Source: Dyadobacter sp. LHD-138 (lineage in GTDB: Bacteria; Bacteroidota; Bacteroidia; Cytophagales; Spirosomataceae). From it: DNA of 64,000 bases. This document shows, one piece after another, positions 42,746 to 50,857 of this stretch (the stretch's first letter is position 1; each line of letters opens with the position of its first letter). The DNA lies in assembly GCF_030929615.1 (NCBI RefSeq), contig NZ_JAVFVU010000001.1:1-64000 (forward strand), in the 5' to 3' direction. Both the position numbers and the translations under genes were made by a program. Under the pieces are notes generated by a model. That model searched no databases. It saw nothing but the letters and a program-made list of their open reading frames with translations, and was not told the origin of the DNA.

Positions 42746-43654
42746 ATGAAAGCACTCGTGCTTGGTGGTGGATCAATGAAAGGAGCTTTTCAGGTCGGGG
42801 CTATCCAATCCCTTCTGGAAAGCGGTTTTGAACCTGATATGGTTTACGGAATTTCAGTCGGGGCGCTTAACGCTACTTTCCTGGCCGACGAAACGGGCAG
42901 ACAGTTTGAAGAAGAAGGAAAAATCACCTGGCCGAATGCCGGGAGGAAACTTCTTGAGTTCTGGGTCAAGAATATTACCCAGCCCCAGGATATTTCAACG
43001 CTGCGGTCACGCGTTATGTTAGGGATGAATACTTTAATGAGCCGTTTCGACGGTCTGGTTGACCCCGAGCCTTTGCATTTACTGATCCGTAAAAATGTGA
43101 AGGACAAACATTTAAAACATACGCCCATTAAGGTAAAAGTGGGGGCGGTGAACATACAAAGCGGTGAAATTAAATATGTATCACCACAGGAACCCCATTT
43201 TCTGGACTATGTACGCGCCAGTTCTTCCATCCCGATGCTTATGCCCGCGATTTCGATTGGAAAGGAAATGTACCTGGATGGCGGCCTGAGAGAAGTAGCT
43301 CCGGTTCGTCAGGCCATAGCCGACGGAGCGATGGAAATCGTAGTCATTGCCTGCCATTCGCCCCATCTGTACCAGCCGGAAGGACTTAATCCGAGGAATC
43401 TGATTACACTGGTGGAGAGAGTCCGGGATATCACGGTAAATGAATACGCCAACAGCAATATCATCTGGGCCGAATCTTACGTAGATCGTTCCATTTTGCG
43501 CGGCGTACCGATGAAATTAACCGTGATCCGGCCCGCGTCTCCGCTGGTGCTGGATATGCAGCATTTCAATTCGGAAGATATATCAAGATTAATTATTGAA
43601 GGTTACCGGGTTGCGGTCGAGACGCTGAATAAAGTGGCAGAAGTAAAAGAATGA
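42746..43654 (+). CDS. patatin-like phospholipase
   Basis: A cytoplasmic-type 302-residue patatin, a Ser-Asp dyad lipid acyl hydrolase. The oxyanion hole is LVLGGGSMKGAFQVG (residues 4-18). The nucleophile motif is GISVG and the aspartate is in DGGLREVAP. No signal peptide or membrane helix is seen. The gene lies upstream of a GDPD-like lipoprotein gene in the same direction with a 29-bp gap, so the two may act on membrane lipids together. Confidence 0.9.
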   Translation: MKALVLGGGSMKGAFQVGAIQSLLESGFEPDMVYGISVGALNATFLADETGRQFEEEGKITWPNAGRKLLEFWVKNITQPQDISTLRSRVMLGMNTLMSRFDGLVDPEPLHLLIRKNVKDKHLKHTPIKVKVGAVNIQSGEIKYVSPQEPHFLDYVRASSSIPMLMPAISIGKEMYLDGGLREVAPVRQAIADGAMEIVVIACHSPHLYQPEGLNPRNLITLVERVRDITVNEYANSNIIWAESYVDRSILRGVPMKLTVIRPASPLVLDMQHFNSEDISRLIIEGYRVAVETLNKVAEVKE

Positions 43655-43683
43655 TCGAAAAACCTGATTAAAAAACTCAGCTA

Positions 43684-44583
43684 ATGTTAGCACAACGTTT
43701 AAAAAGTCCTTACCCTGTTTTATTATTATTGTTTTTAACATCCTGTGTCCCTTCGCGCCAGTTCACATCGGTTACAGATAATTGCAATTTTAGTAAAAAT
43801 GGAAGTTTAAAAGCCCATCTCAAACCATCCAACCGGTTTGTGCCGATGATCATGGCGCATCAGGGAGGAACCGAAGACGGTTATCCCGGCAATTGTATCG
43901 CCACTTTTGAAAATACCTATCAGAATGTACCCTGTGTTTTGCTGGAATTTGACGTCCGCATGACCGCAGACAGTCAGCTTGTGCTCTCACATGACAATGA
44001 GCTGGAATTACGGACCAATGGGACTGGCCTGTTAAGCCATCAGCAATGGAAAGATGTAAAACAATTGCGTTTAAAGGATGACAAGGGACTTTTGACTAAA
44101 AATAGAATCCCTTCATTTAAGGAAGTGCTGGATTGGAGCAAGGATAAAAATCTGATGCTGATCGTAGATAAAAAGCCGGAAACGGATATTATCAAAACCG
44201 TTAAAATGCTCAAAGACAACAATGCCATTCACAAATCGGTGGTGATTTGTTATTCCGTTGATGAAGCAAAAAAGGTACATGCACTGGACTCAACCCTCAT
44301 GCTCGCCGTTGGTTTTAACAGCTGGGAACATATCACCAACGTCGAGAAATCGGGACTTCCTCTGGAAAATCTAGTAGCCCTAACGCCGAAGGAGCTTCAG
44401 GAAGAATCCTTCTATATGAAAATCCATTCCATGAAGATTGTTACATCACTCGGAACAAATGGGAATATCGACACCCTGAACACTGAAATTTCCGCTCCAA
44501 AGTATAACAAAATATGGGAAAGCGGTGCGGACATAATCTGTACCGATCAACCTATTTTCGTCCACTCTTTGTTTCAAAAATAG
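43684..44583 (+). CDS. glycerophosphodiester phosphodiesterase-like lipoprotein with altered motifs
   Basis: The 299-residue protein has a lipoprotein signal (LLLLFLTSC, Cys21). The GDPD fold is recognisable from MIMAHQGGTEDGYPGN, EFDVRMTADSQLVLSHD and the final ADIICTDQP. In normal enzymes the first motif is HRG followed by PEN, where the Arg and Glu are catalytic or bind the metal. Here they read HQG and PGN. The later Glu, Asp and His ligands (EFD, LSHD) are kept. The enzyme may have changed activity or be inactive. It follows a patatin gene. Confidence 0.78.
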   Translation: MLAQRLKSPYPVLLLLFLTSCVPSRQFTSVTDNCNFSKNGSLKAHLKPSNRFVPMIMAHQGGTEDGYPGNCIATFENTYQNVPCVLLEFDVRMTADSQLVLSHDNELELRTNGTGLLSHQQWKDVKQLRLKDDKGLLTKNRIPSFKEVLDWSKDKNLMLIVDKKPETDIIKTVKMLKDNNAIHKSVVICYSVDEAKKVHALDSTLMLAVGFNSWEHITNVEKSGLPLENLVALTPKELQEESFYMKIHSMKIVTSLGTNGNIDTLNTEISAPKYNKIWESGADIICTDQPIFVHSLFQK

Positions 44584-44595
44584 CATTCCGAAGGC

Positions 44596-44634
44596 GGGCA
44601 GCACCTTTGCTTAATTCAGGTGAAAATGCTGCCC
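44596..44634. terminator. convergent hairpin after GDPD-like gene
   Basis: GGGCAGCA / TGCTGCCC, with inner CACCT/AGGTG, forms a two-part stem that includes the last codons of the minus-strand gene. There is no strong T-tract, so it may act as a 3' end stabiliser. Confidence 0.4.
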
Positions 44635-45312
44635 CTCATCTTTGGGTACTTTGGGCTTGTTGATTATTTTGGAATTCTGAATAAAAACAAGAATAATCAA
44701 TCCGATAATAATCGCCAATGCGACCTGTAAAAAGGATATTATCGCGTAACTGGCAAAATCACTTTTAGACTCTTTCACCAGTTCATCCCCAATAACGGAC
44801 TGGATTTCGGTAAGATCATTGAGATTGTTCAGCGTGCTTTGGAAAGTGTTGGCACCGGCTCCCTCAAACAAGACCTTTCCTTCCTCTGAATGGCCGGAAG
44901 CATGTAAGTTCAGGATCATCTTTTCCAGAAGCCCGTACTCTCCTACCCTGTTTTTGAAAGCAGCCAGACTTTTCGCCTCCTGGTCTACCAGATAGGTCTT
45001 TTCAAACACCCCGATCAGCGAATCAATGCTCTTGTCATGTTTGGCAAGCAGCGCGGAAATCTTCCCCTTATCGTTGGTGTCGGGTTTTAAGAGAAATTTT
45101 TCAAGAGAAAGACGTTTCCCGTATAAATTTTCCGTGATGTAAATAATGGTGGTAGCCGGAATCAGGCGATCTTTGTAAATGGATGAAAACGACTTATCGA
45201 TCCCATCAATATTACGCCTCGAAAGTATAGTCCCCAATACAATCACAAGCATTATCCCCCCCAATAGTAAACTCGCTTTTAGCTTTTGCTGAATAACAAA
45301 GGACCATTTCAT
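44611..45312 (-). CDS. orphan four-helix-bundle sensor domain protein
   Basis: The 233-residue protein has two membrane helices (SLLLGGIMLVIVLGTIL and FLQVALAIIIGLIILVFI) around a periplasmic helical domain of about 160 residues. The domain resembles the MCP four-helix-bundle ligand domain (for example TIIYITENLYGKRLSLEKFLL). After the second helix there are only about 20 residues (KIINKPKVPKDEGQHFHLN). There is no HAMP, kinase or chemoreceptor signalling domain. It could be a regulator working through a partner protein. It is unlike its convergent neighbour and stands alone. Confidence 0.75.
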   Translation of the reverse strand: MKWSFVIQQKLKASLLLGGIMLVIVLGTILSRRNIDGIDKSFSSIYKDRLIPATTIIYITENLYGKRLSLEKFLLKPDTNDKGKISALLAKHDKSIDSLIGVFEKTYLVDQEAKSLAAFKNRVGEYGLLEKMILNLHASGHSEEGKVLFEGAGANTFQSTLNNLNDLTEIQSVIGDELVKESKSDFASYAIISFLQVALAIIIGLIILVFIQNSKIINKPKVPKDEGQHFHLN

Positions 45313-45422
45313 GGCTTAACTTACTTTGTATAGTTATAAATAATAATACCTTAGTTCAAAAATAAACAAATAATACGGGATATTAGTTTATGCCAGTAAC
45401 TATCTGCCCGGCGACAAAAGCC

Positions 45423-45457
45423 AAAAGAGGACCAGAAACTAAATCCGGCCCTCTTTT
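45423..45457 (-). terminator. terminator of outer-membrane receptor gene
   Basis: AAAAGAGG / CCTCTTTT with an inner CC/GG pair, just behind the stop of the receptor gene on the minus strand. Confidence 0.6.
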
Positions 45458-45481
45458 AAAGTATATTTAACTGACTATCTG

Positions 45482-47998
45482 CTAGTTGCTATCACCTCCG
45501 CCTTTCACATCTGAATTAGATACCGAACGTGTTTTACGTTTTGGCGCGTCAAAACTCATTTTCCCAATGGAGTAACTAAAGGTGATCTTGAAATTGCGGT
45601 TATACAACTGTGTCTGGCTTGACTGCGCCAAAATCGGCGATTTCAAATCCGAAGTAAATTTCACACCTTTGGTCAGGAAATTTTCTGCTCCAAAACCGAT
45701 ACTTCCTTTCTTGTTAGCAAAATCCTTTTTGAACCCCAGTGAATACATATAAAAACCAGTTCTGGTTCCCTGCAACTGCACCTCACGGCCCCGGTAAAAT
45801 CCAAAAGCCTGAAGTCCCCAGCCGTTTTTAAGCGATATCTGAGACATTAACCGTCCGCCATAGTTGAATCCTGAATTACTTACAGACTCAGAAAGACCGT
45901 CAGCATTGGTCGTCTGCCCTTCCATGTGCGACTGCAAAAGGTCAATACTTCCGTTTACCGTCCATTTTGAAGTCAGATACACGTTGGCAAAAACATTCAT
46001 ACCGTAGGCGCTTTGCTTACCGATGTTTTCAAAAGTAGTCACAATGGCGCCGGCAAGTGTATCAACAGTGGTCCGGATCTGCGTAATTGAATTATTGGTA
46101 CTGCGGGTAAATACGGAAACATTCAGATACGTCTTCTTCACATTGGTACTTAGGGCTAGTTCGAAATTATCAGTCAGTTCAGGATTCAATAAAGGATTCC
46201 CGGTACTGATACTCTGCGGGTTGGCCAGGTTCACGTTCGGGTTCAGCTGTTGAATACCCGGGCGCTGGATACGACGGTTATATGCCGCTTTAATCGTGGT
46301 GGAAGCTGTAAGGCTTTTGGATACGTTAATGCTCGGTACCAGATTGCCGTAACTAGGAATGTTCACGGCTCCCTTATCACCCATATCAGCGTTGATTCCC
46401 GTATATTCATAACGCGTCCCTGCCTTGAACGTGTATTTATTTTTGGTGGTCAAAGTATAGGAAACATAACCGGCCGCTACATTTTGATTGTAATTTAAGG
46501 CCCCCGACGGGTTATCAGGATTAATCACGAAATCACCTGATTCACCAGCCAGCAAATATTTATAATCACTGTTCACCTTACGGAAAATTCCTTTTGCACC
46601 AAATTCAAGGAGCTGATTTTTCTTAATCGGCGTCTGATAATCTGTTTGCAGCGTAAATTCTGTGTTATAGTTCTGATTGACGTTTTTCAATTTACTGGCT
46701 ACACTTCCGCCCGTGTTCAGAATATCTGTATCAAAATTATTTGTTAAATTAGTTCTGCTAAAAAGCGTTGAAAAGCTCCATTCCTGCTGTGGTTTGAAGG
46801 TTCTTACATAGTCGACGTTCACATCAACGGTTCCTGATAGATCCTTGCGGTTTACTTTACGCTGTGAGTTCGTTGCAGGATCCAGGTTTGTAAACTGGTC
46901 AATGCTCAGATTTTGCTTTTGCAGAAAATTACGTGTACCATAACGTACACCAGCCGACAATGCCTGGTTTTTCCCTAAATCGTAATCCCATCCCAAAGAA
47001 TAATGCCCGAATAAACCACGGTCCTTTGCATTGGAACTCTGTTTCGTGCCAAAAATGTCACTTCCTGATTTTGTTTCCTGATTAAGCTCCGAGGTTGCTT
47101 TGTTGTAAAACGCGCGGCCAAATCCGCCCAGTGTAAAACCCATTTTACCTTTGCGGTAACTGCCGTTCAAACCCAGGTTGGTACCGCGGTTACCCACACC
47201 CGAATCAACATTCAGTGTTAGTCCCTGAAGATTGTTTTTCTTGGTAATGATATTGATAATACCGCCCGAACCTTCCGCATCATATTTCGCAGACGGTGAA
47301 GTGATTACCTCAACCGATTTGATCATATCGGCAGGAATCTGCTTTAAGGCATCGGCAACATTGCTCGCGATAATGGTCGAAGGCTTGTTATTAACCAATA
47401 CACGGATGTTAGAACTTCCCCGCAATGAAACATTCCCATCCAGGTCGACAGACAACATCGGAACTTTACGAAGCAGATCCGATGCATCCCCGCCTTTTGA
47501 AGTAATGTCTTTTTCCGCATTGTAAACCAGACGATCGACTTTTTCCTCAACCATGGACTTTTCGCCGGTAATGGTTACCTCATCCAGCGTTTTGGTATTG
47601 GCAGCCATCTGAATCTTACCCAAATCCACGTCCTTTCCCTTTTCGACTGAAATATTATTGACCGTCTTGTCTTTAAAACCGATGAAAGAAACCAATACCT
47701 TATATTTTCCGGGGGCGACACCTGTGATTTCAAATTTCCCCTTATCGTCGGCTACCGAGCCGTCAATCACCTTGTTGTCGGCGGCATTGACCAACGCAAT
47801 ACTGGCAAACTCTACGGTCTTTGCCGTGGCTGAGTCGGATACAAATCCTGAAATTTTGGAATTTCCCTTTGGCGTTACAGAAGCCGGGGCACCACTTGCA
47901 GGAGCCAAAGGGCCTTGTGCCTGGCTCATTTGTGCATGCAAAAACAATACAACGGCCAGCATTAATGCTTTAAAACTTTTTAAAATTACTTTGTCCAT
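45482..47998 (-). CDS. outer-membrane receptor, TonB-dependent-like barrel
   Basis: The 838-residue protein has a signal peptide (ALMLAVVLFLHAQMSQAQ) and a Pro/Ala-rich linker. A carboxypeptidase-regulatory-like domain follows (ISGFVSDSATAKTVEFASIA), then a plug (LRGSSNIRVLVNNKPS, SVEVITSPSAKYDAEGSGGI). The C-terminal barrel matches the outer-membrane beta-barrel family 3 of TonB receptors without a SusD partner. A perfect -7 box lies upstream at 48073-48080. The tail is rich in Lys, Arg and Gly. The substrate is unknown. Confidence 0.9.
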   Translation of the reverse strand: MDKVILKSFKALMLAVVLFLHAQMSQAQGPLAPASGAPASVTPKGNSKISGFVSDSATAKTVEFASIALVNAADNKVIDGSVADDKGKFEITGVAPGKYKVLVSFIGFKDKTVNNISVEKGKDVDLGKIQMAANTKTLDEVTITGEKSMVEEKVDRLVYNAEKDITSKGGDASDLLRKVPMLSVDLDGNVSLRGSSNIRVLVNNKPSTIIASNVADALKQIPADMIKSVEVITSPSAKYDAEGSGGIINIITKKNNLQGLTLNVDSGVGNRGTNLGLNGSYRKGKMGFTLGGFGRAFYNKATSELNQETKSGSDIFGTKQSSNAKDRGLFGHYSLGWDYDLGKNQALSAGVRYGTRNFLQKQNLSIDQFTNLDPATNSQRKVNRKDLSGTVDVNVDYVRTFKPQQEWSFSTLFSRTNLTNNFDTDILNTGGSVASKLKNVNQNYNTEFTLQTDYQTPIKKNQLLEFGAKGIFRKVNSDYKYLLAGESGDFVINPDNPSGALNYNQNVAAGYVSYTLTTKNKYTFKAGTRYEYTGINADMGDKGAVNIPSYGNLVPSINVSKSLTASTTIKAAYNRRIQRPGIQQLNPNVNLANPQSISTGNPLLNPELTDNFELALSTNVKKTYLNVSVFTRSTNNSITQIRTTVDTLAGAIVTTFENIGKQSAYGMNVFANVYLTSKWTVNGSIDLLQSHMEGQTTNADGLSESVSNSGFNYGGRLMSQISLKNGWGLQAFGFYRGREVQLQGTRTGFYMYSLGFKKDFANKKGSIGFGAENFLTKGVKFTSDLKSPILAQSSQTQLYNRNFKITFSYSIGKMSFDAPKRKTRSVSNSDVKGGGDSN

Positions 47999-48323
47999 GG
48001 TTTTTTAATTAAGTTCAGGAGAGTCAGTCTCTTTTCGGTCCATATTTCCCGATACAAAGAAATAATATATTACAAACATAAATTTCGGTAATAGACCAGC
48101 ACCTCGATTTTGTCTACGATCTGGTACTTTTAACCGGATAAACTATATTTTTTATGTACCCCAAAAAGAAGAAACGGGTGCCGTATCATGTTCACGAACT
48201 GGCATAGTTTTAATAAAGAGAGATTCAAACGACATAATGTTGCAAACAAGGCTCCATTTGTTGTTACTTTGAACAAATTTTTTGTACAACCCTGGACTTA
48301 ATTCCAAAAAGAAACTTCACCTA
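47999..48323. other. divergent intergenic region
   Basis: 325 bp between the receptor and the next membrane-protein gene. On the minus strand TATGTTTG (48073-48080) is a perfect -7 box for the receptor. On the plus strand TTACTTTG (48264-48271) is a one-mismatch -7 box. Nothing else is recognised. Confidence 0.45.
48073..48080 (-). promoter_or_regulatory. -7 element of outer-membrane receptor gene
   Basis: TATGTTTG on the minus strand is a perfect TAnnTTTG, about 75 nt before the receptor ATG. Confidence 0.45.
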
Positions 48324-49061
48324 ATGAATGAGATTGCCATAGATTTTAGCAAAGTACATCAGATCAAATTGTTTGACATAACCATTCTGGAACCTTCCAC
48401 GGTGTTATCCAGTCTTATGATGGCGGTGGTCTGTTTTTATGCTTTTGTTCAATTGGGAAGGCTTGGGCGCGCGCACCGTATGTATCGTCAAATCCAGTAT
48501 TTTTTCCTTTTTATGGGGATAGCTACGGTTATTGGCGGCGTTTTAGGACATGGATTTCTGTATGTGACGGGTCAGCTGGGCAAAATCCCTGGCTGGTTTG
48601 CCAGTATGATCGCCGTTGCTTTATTTGAAAGAGCTGCGATATGGCATATTAAACCGCTGCTTAAACCAAAACTGGGCTCCTGGCTCGGTTATATGAATTA
48701 TATCGAATTGATTATATTCTTTGTTCTGACTTTCGTTACCTTAAATTTCGTAGTGGTTGAAGTCCATGCCTTTTACGGCTTGTTTCTGATGCTCTTTATG
48801 ATCGAGGTATTTGTATATAAAAAGAAGAAAGATCCCGGCAGCAAATACATTTTTATTGCCACGGCATTGGGTGCGGCAGCGGCAGGTTTCCACGCTCTGA
48901 AATTCAGTTTCGGCCCATGGTTTAATTTCAACGATATCAGCCATATTCCGATGGCCGCATCGATTTGGTATTATTACCAGGGAGCCACGCATATGGTCTT
49001 TTACGGAGAGCCGGTTATTGAACCTGAAAAGGAAATGGAAAAATCTGAAATAGAAAACTAG
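48324..49061 (+). CDS. DUF6962-like integral membrane protein
   Basis: Starting at the ATG at 48324 the protein has 245 residues and about seven membrane helices. A TTG 42 nt upstream would add a non-conserved extension. Segments such as VLSSLMMAVVCFYAFVQLG, IGGVLGHGFLYV and HIPMAASIWYYYQGA suggest a seven-helix family (DUF6962 in my recollection). A histidine-rich pattern in the helices (GHG, WHIK, HAF, HIPM, THMV) is notable and could bind a cofactor or metal. The function is unknown. A strong convergent terminator follows. Confidence 0.65.
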   Translation: MNEIAIDFSKVHQIKLFDITILEPSTVLSSLMMAVVCFYAFVQLGRLGRAHRMYRQIQYFFLFMGIATVIGGVLGHGFLYVTGQLGKIPGWFASMIAVALFERAAIWHIKPLLKPKLGSWLGYMNYIELIIFFVLTFVTLNFVVVEVHAFYGLFLMLFMIEVFVYKKKKDPGSKYIFIATALGAAAAGFHALKFSFGPWFNFNDISHIPMAASIWYYYQGATHMVFYGEPVIEPEKEMEKSEIEN

Positions 49062-49076
49062 CGGTCTGCTCATAAT

Positions 49077-49124
49077 AAAACTCCCAACCTATACCTTCAC
49101 GGAATGATATAGGTTGGGAGTTTT
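49077..49124. terminator. 17-bp perfect convergent terminator
   Basis: AAAACTCCCAACCTATA and TATAGGTTGGGAGTTTT around a 14-nt loop, between the membrane-protein gene and the peroxiredoxin gene. Confidence 0.85.
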
Positions 49125-49142
49125 CTTTTATCTTACTGCAAA

Positions 49143-49778
49143 TTACTTATTCGGCTGCGGCGTATAACGTAGATAAGGCTTTACAATACGCAGGCCTTTT
49201 GTGAATTTCTTCTCAGCATCTTCCGTGCTTACAGCCGGCACAACAATAACGTCTTCACCGTCTTTCCAGTCGGCTGGCGTTGCTACTGAATAGTTGGCAG
49301 TTAACTGTAATGAATCTACGACACGAATAATTTCATTGAAATTACGGCCTGTTGAAGCAGGATAGGTCAAAGTCAGTTTAATTTTTTTGTCCGGTCCAAC
49401 GATAAAAACCGAGCGCACCGTCGCTTTTTCACTCGCATTCGGGTGAATCATATCATACAGTTCAGCTACTTTACGTCCTTCATCGGCGATGATTGGAAAA
49501 TTGACCTCAGTGTTATTAACTTCATTGATATCCGGTATCCAACGGTTGTGTGAATCAATATCATCAACACTGACAGCCAGCACCTTAACGTTACGTTTTT
49601 CAAATTCTCCTTTTAAAAGAGCAGTTTTACCAAGTTCCGTTGTACAAACCGGGGTGAAGTCGGCAGGATGTGAAAATAACAGTCCCCAGCTTGTTCCTAA
49701 CCACTCGTGAAACTGGATCGGTCCTTGTGTAGTATTTGCCTCAAAATCCGGCGCAATATCTCCTAATCGAAGTGACAT
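49143..49778 (-). CDS. 1-Cys peroxiredoxin (Prx6 type)
   Basis: The 211-residue thioredoxin-fold peroxidase carries the PVCTTE motif with peroxidatic Cys45 in HPADFTPVCTTELGK. The long C-terminal extension (YSVATPADWKDGEDVIVVP, then KGLRIVKPYLRYT) identifies the Prx6/AhpC-like subgroup. No resolving cysteine is visible. It reduces peroxides with thiol donors. A TAAATTTG -7 box lies upstream (49833-49840 on the minus strand). It is not linked to a thioredoxin reductase gene. Confidence 0.93.
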   Translation of the reverse strand: MSLRLGDIAPDFEANTTQGPIQFHEWLGTSWGLLFSHPADFTPVCTTELGKTALLKGEFEKRNVKVLAVSVDDIDSHNRWIPDINEVNNTEVNFPIIADEGRKVAELYDMIHPNASEKATVRSVFIVGPDKKIKLTLTYPASTGRNFNEIIRVVDSLQLTANYSVATPADWKDGEDVIVVPAVSTEDAEKKFTKGLRIVKPYLRYTPQPNK

Positions 49779-49832
49779 AAAATATGGGTTTAAAATGGAT
49801 AGCCTAATCTACTAACATTATAGGGTTTAACG

Positions 49833-49840
49833 CAAATTTA
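49833..49840 (-). promoter_or_regulatory. -7 element of peroxiredoxin gene
   Basis: TAAATTTG on the minus strand fits TAnnTTTG. A TTTG lies 23 nt upstream, slightly too far for an ideal promoter. Confidence 0.4.
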
Positions 49841-50183
49841 GATAAATAGTTTCACATTCAATACAAATAATTCTCTGATAGATGCTGCAAATAATTTAAC
49901 GTTAAACGCGCAATACGGCCGTTTTGGGAAATTTTGCAGGCACGCGCAAAGCCACAAGTCATTTAAAACTATAAAACTGCACACCCCGAATGATTCCCGC
50001 AAAAAAACCGCCGTCCCCCTGCCCGATCCTCAAATATAACCCCATTTTAAGCCGGGTTTAATTCGTTTTTAATTAACGGAAAGCTTCTTTGATTAATAAT
50101 TGGAAACTAAATTTCAAGTCCCGGTCCACACCATTACTGACCAATCCCGGTTTGTAAAAATTAAAATGCAACAAGTTATACTT

Positions 50184-50216
50184 AAAGGGGGCCTCTGCTT
50201 AGGGGCCTTCTTTTTT
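50184..50216 (+). terminator. orphan intrinsic terminator
   Basis: AAAGGGGGCCTC / GGGGCCTTCTTT pairs over 12 bp with some wobble pairs around TGCTTA, followed by TTT. No plus-strand gene lies upstream until beyond the minus-strand peroxiredoxin, so it may end an unannotated small RNA. Confidence 0.65.
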
Positions 50217-50347
50217 CGTTAAAAATGACACAGCAGTGCAACAGAACATTTACTCAACCGAGGTAAATGTTCGTAAATCCCAACTTCCCTACGGACACTT
50301 TTTTCCCGATTTTTGAAAAACTAAACTGATACTCATGGCAATAAGGA

Positions 50348-50448
50348 GCTGTTGGCGATTAGCTTATATGTGATTAGCTCAGTAACCGGATGATTAGTAG
50401 CTTTTTATAAAAATCAATAATATAAACTAATTTTTCACTACTACTTAT
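50348..50448. repeat. about 100-bp direct repeat, copy 1 (left of arsR cassette)
   Basis: It begins GCTGTTGGCGATTAGC, contains GATTAGCTCAGTAACCGGAT and ends in a segment with TTTTTCACTACTACTTA. It is about 92% identical to copy 2 at 52320-52417, with eight differences including one indel. The two copies flank the arsR cassette in the same orientation. Confidence 0.85.
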
Positions 50449-50477
50449 TAACAGTTTTAAAAAAATGTTGAAAAAAA

Positions 50478-50509
50478 TTTGCGTAGTTATTTAACTACAT
50501 ATACATTTG
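50478..50509 (+). promoter_or_regulatory. promoter of the arsR cassette
   Basis: -33 TTTG (50478-50481), 20-nt spacer, -7 TACATTTG (50502-50509). The expected start is near 50516, about 12 nt before the arsR ATG. Confidence 0.8.
50483..50498. promoter_or_regulatory. palindromic operator 1 between -33 and -7 boxes
   Basis: GTAGTTA-TT-TAACTAC has perfect 7-bp arms with a 2-nt centre. It fills the promoter spacer, where a bound ArsR-family repressor would block RNA polymerase. It is a near-copy of operator 2, 26 bp downstream. Confidence 0.7.
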
Positions 50510-50524
50510 TAGTCAAATAACTAC
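50509..50524. promoter_or_regulatory. palindromic operator 2 over transcription start
   Basis: GTAGTCA-AA-TAACTAC is a palindrome with one mismatch. With operator 1 it forms a 46-bp inverted repeat (19-bp arms, one mismatch) that ends 1 nt before the arsR start codon. Confidence 0.7.
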
Positions 50525-50527
50525 GCA

Positions 50528-50851
50528 ATGAATTTAAGACGAGACGTATTTCAAGCCATCGCAGACCCGACAAGACGGGCAATACTTCTGTTGGTCGCTT
50601 CACAAACCATGACCGCCGGGGCAATAGCCTCAAACTTTGACACAGCCAGACCGACCGTTTCCAAACACCTGCAAATACTTACGGCGTGTGAATTGCTTGA
50701 ACAAGAGCAAAATGGCCGGGAAGTTTATTATCACATCAATGCAAAAAAAATGAAAGAAGTAGCCGACTTTATCGAGCCGTTCCGCCAGATGTGGGATGAC
50801 AGATTTAATAAATTGGAAGCCATCATGAAAAACTACAAACCTGAAAAATAG
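50528..50851 (+). CDS. ArsR-family winged-helix repressor
   Basis: This 107-residue regulator has a winged helix-turn-helix: [19 protein letters not shown], then [31 protein letters not shown]. No CxC metal-binding motif is present, so it is unlikely to sense arsenite or other thiophilic metals. It belongs to the subgroup that sits beside SRPBCC (Aha1-like) genes in Bacteroidota. The ATG follows tandem palindromic operators, which indicates autoregulation. It is the first gene of a four-gene cassette, and the SRPBCC gene follows after 6 bp. Confidence 0.92.
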   Translation: MNLRRDVFQAIADPTRRAILLLVASQTMTAGAIASNFDTARPTVSKHLQILTACELLEQEQNGREVYYHINAKKMKEVADFIEPFRQMWDDRFNKLEAIMKNYKPEK

Positions 50852-50857
50852 AATCGT

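Larger units (their letters stand above)
49779..50527. other. long intergenic region with orphan terminator and repeat
   Basis: 749 bp between the peroxiredoxin and arsR genes. It holds the peroxiredoxin -7 box (49833-49840, minus), a C-rich segment (about 49980-50050), an intrinsic terminator on the plus strand (50184-50216) with no gene before it, direct repeat copy 1 (50348-50448) and the arsR promoter/operator (50478-50526). A transcribed small RNA before the terminator is possible. Confidence 0.5.

Noticed and set aside
50168..50224. 18-codon frame starting ATGCAACAAG across the orphan terminator
   Set aside because: It consists of the terminator hairpin itself and is a chance frame.
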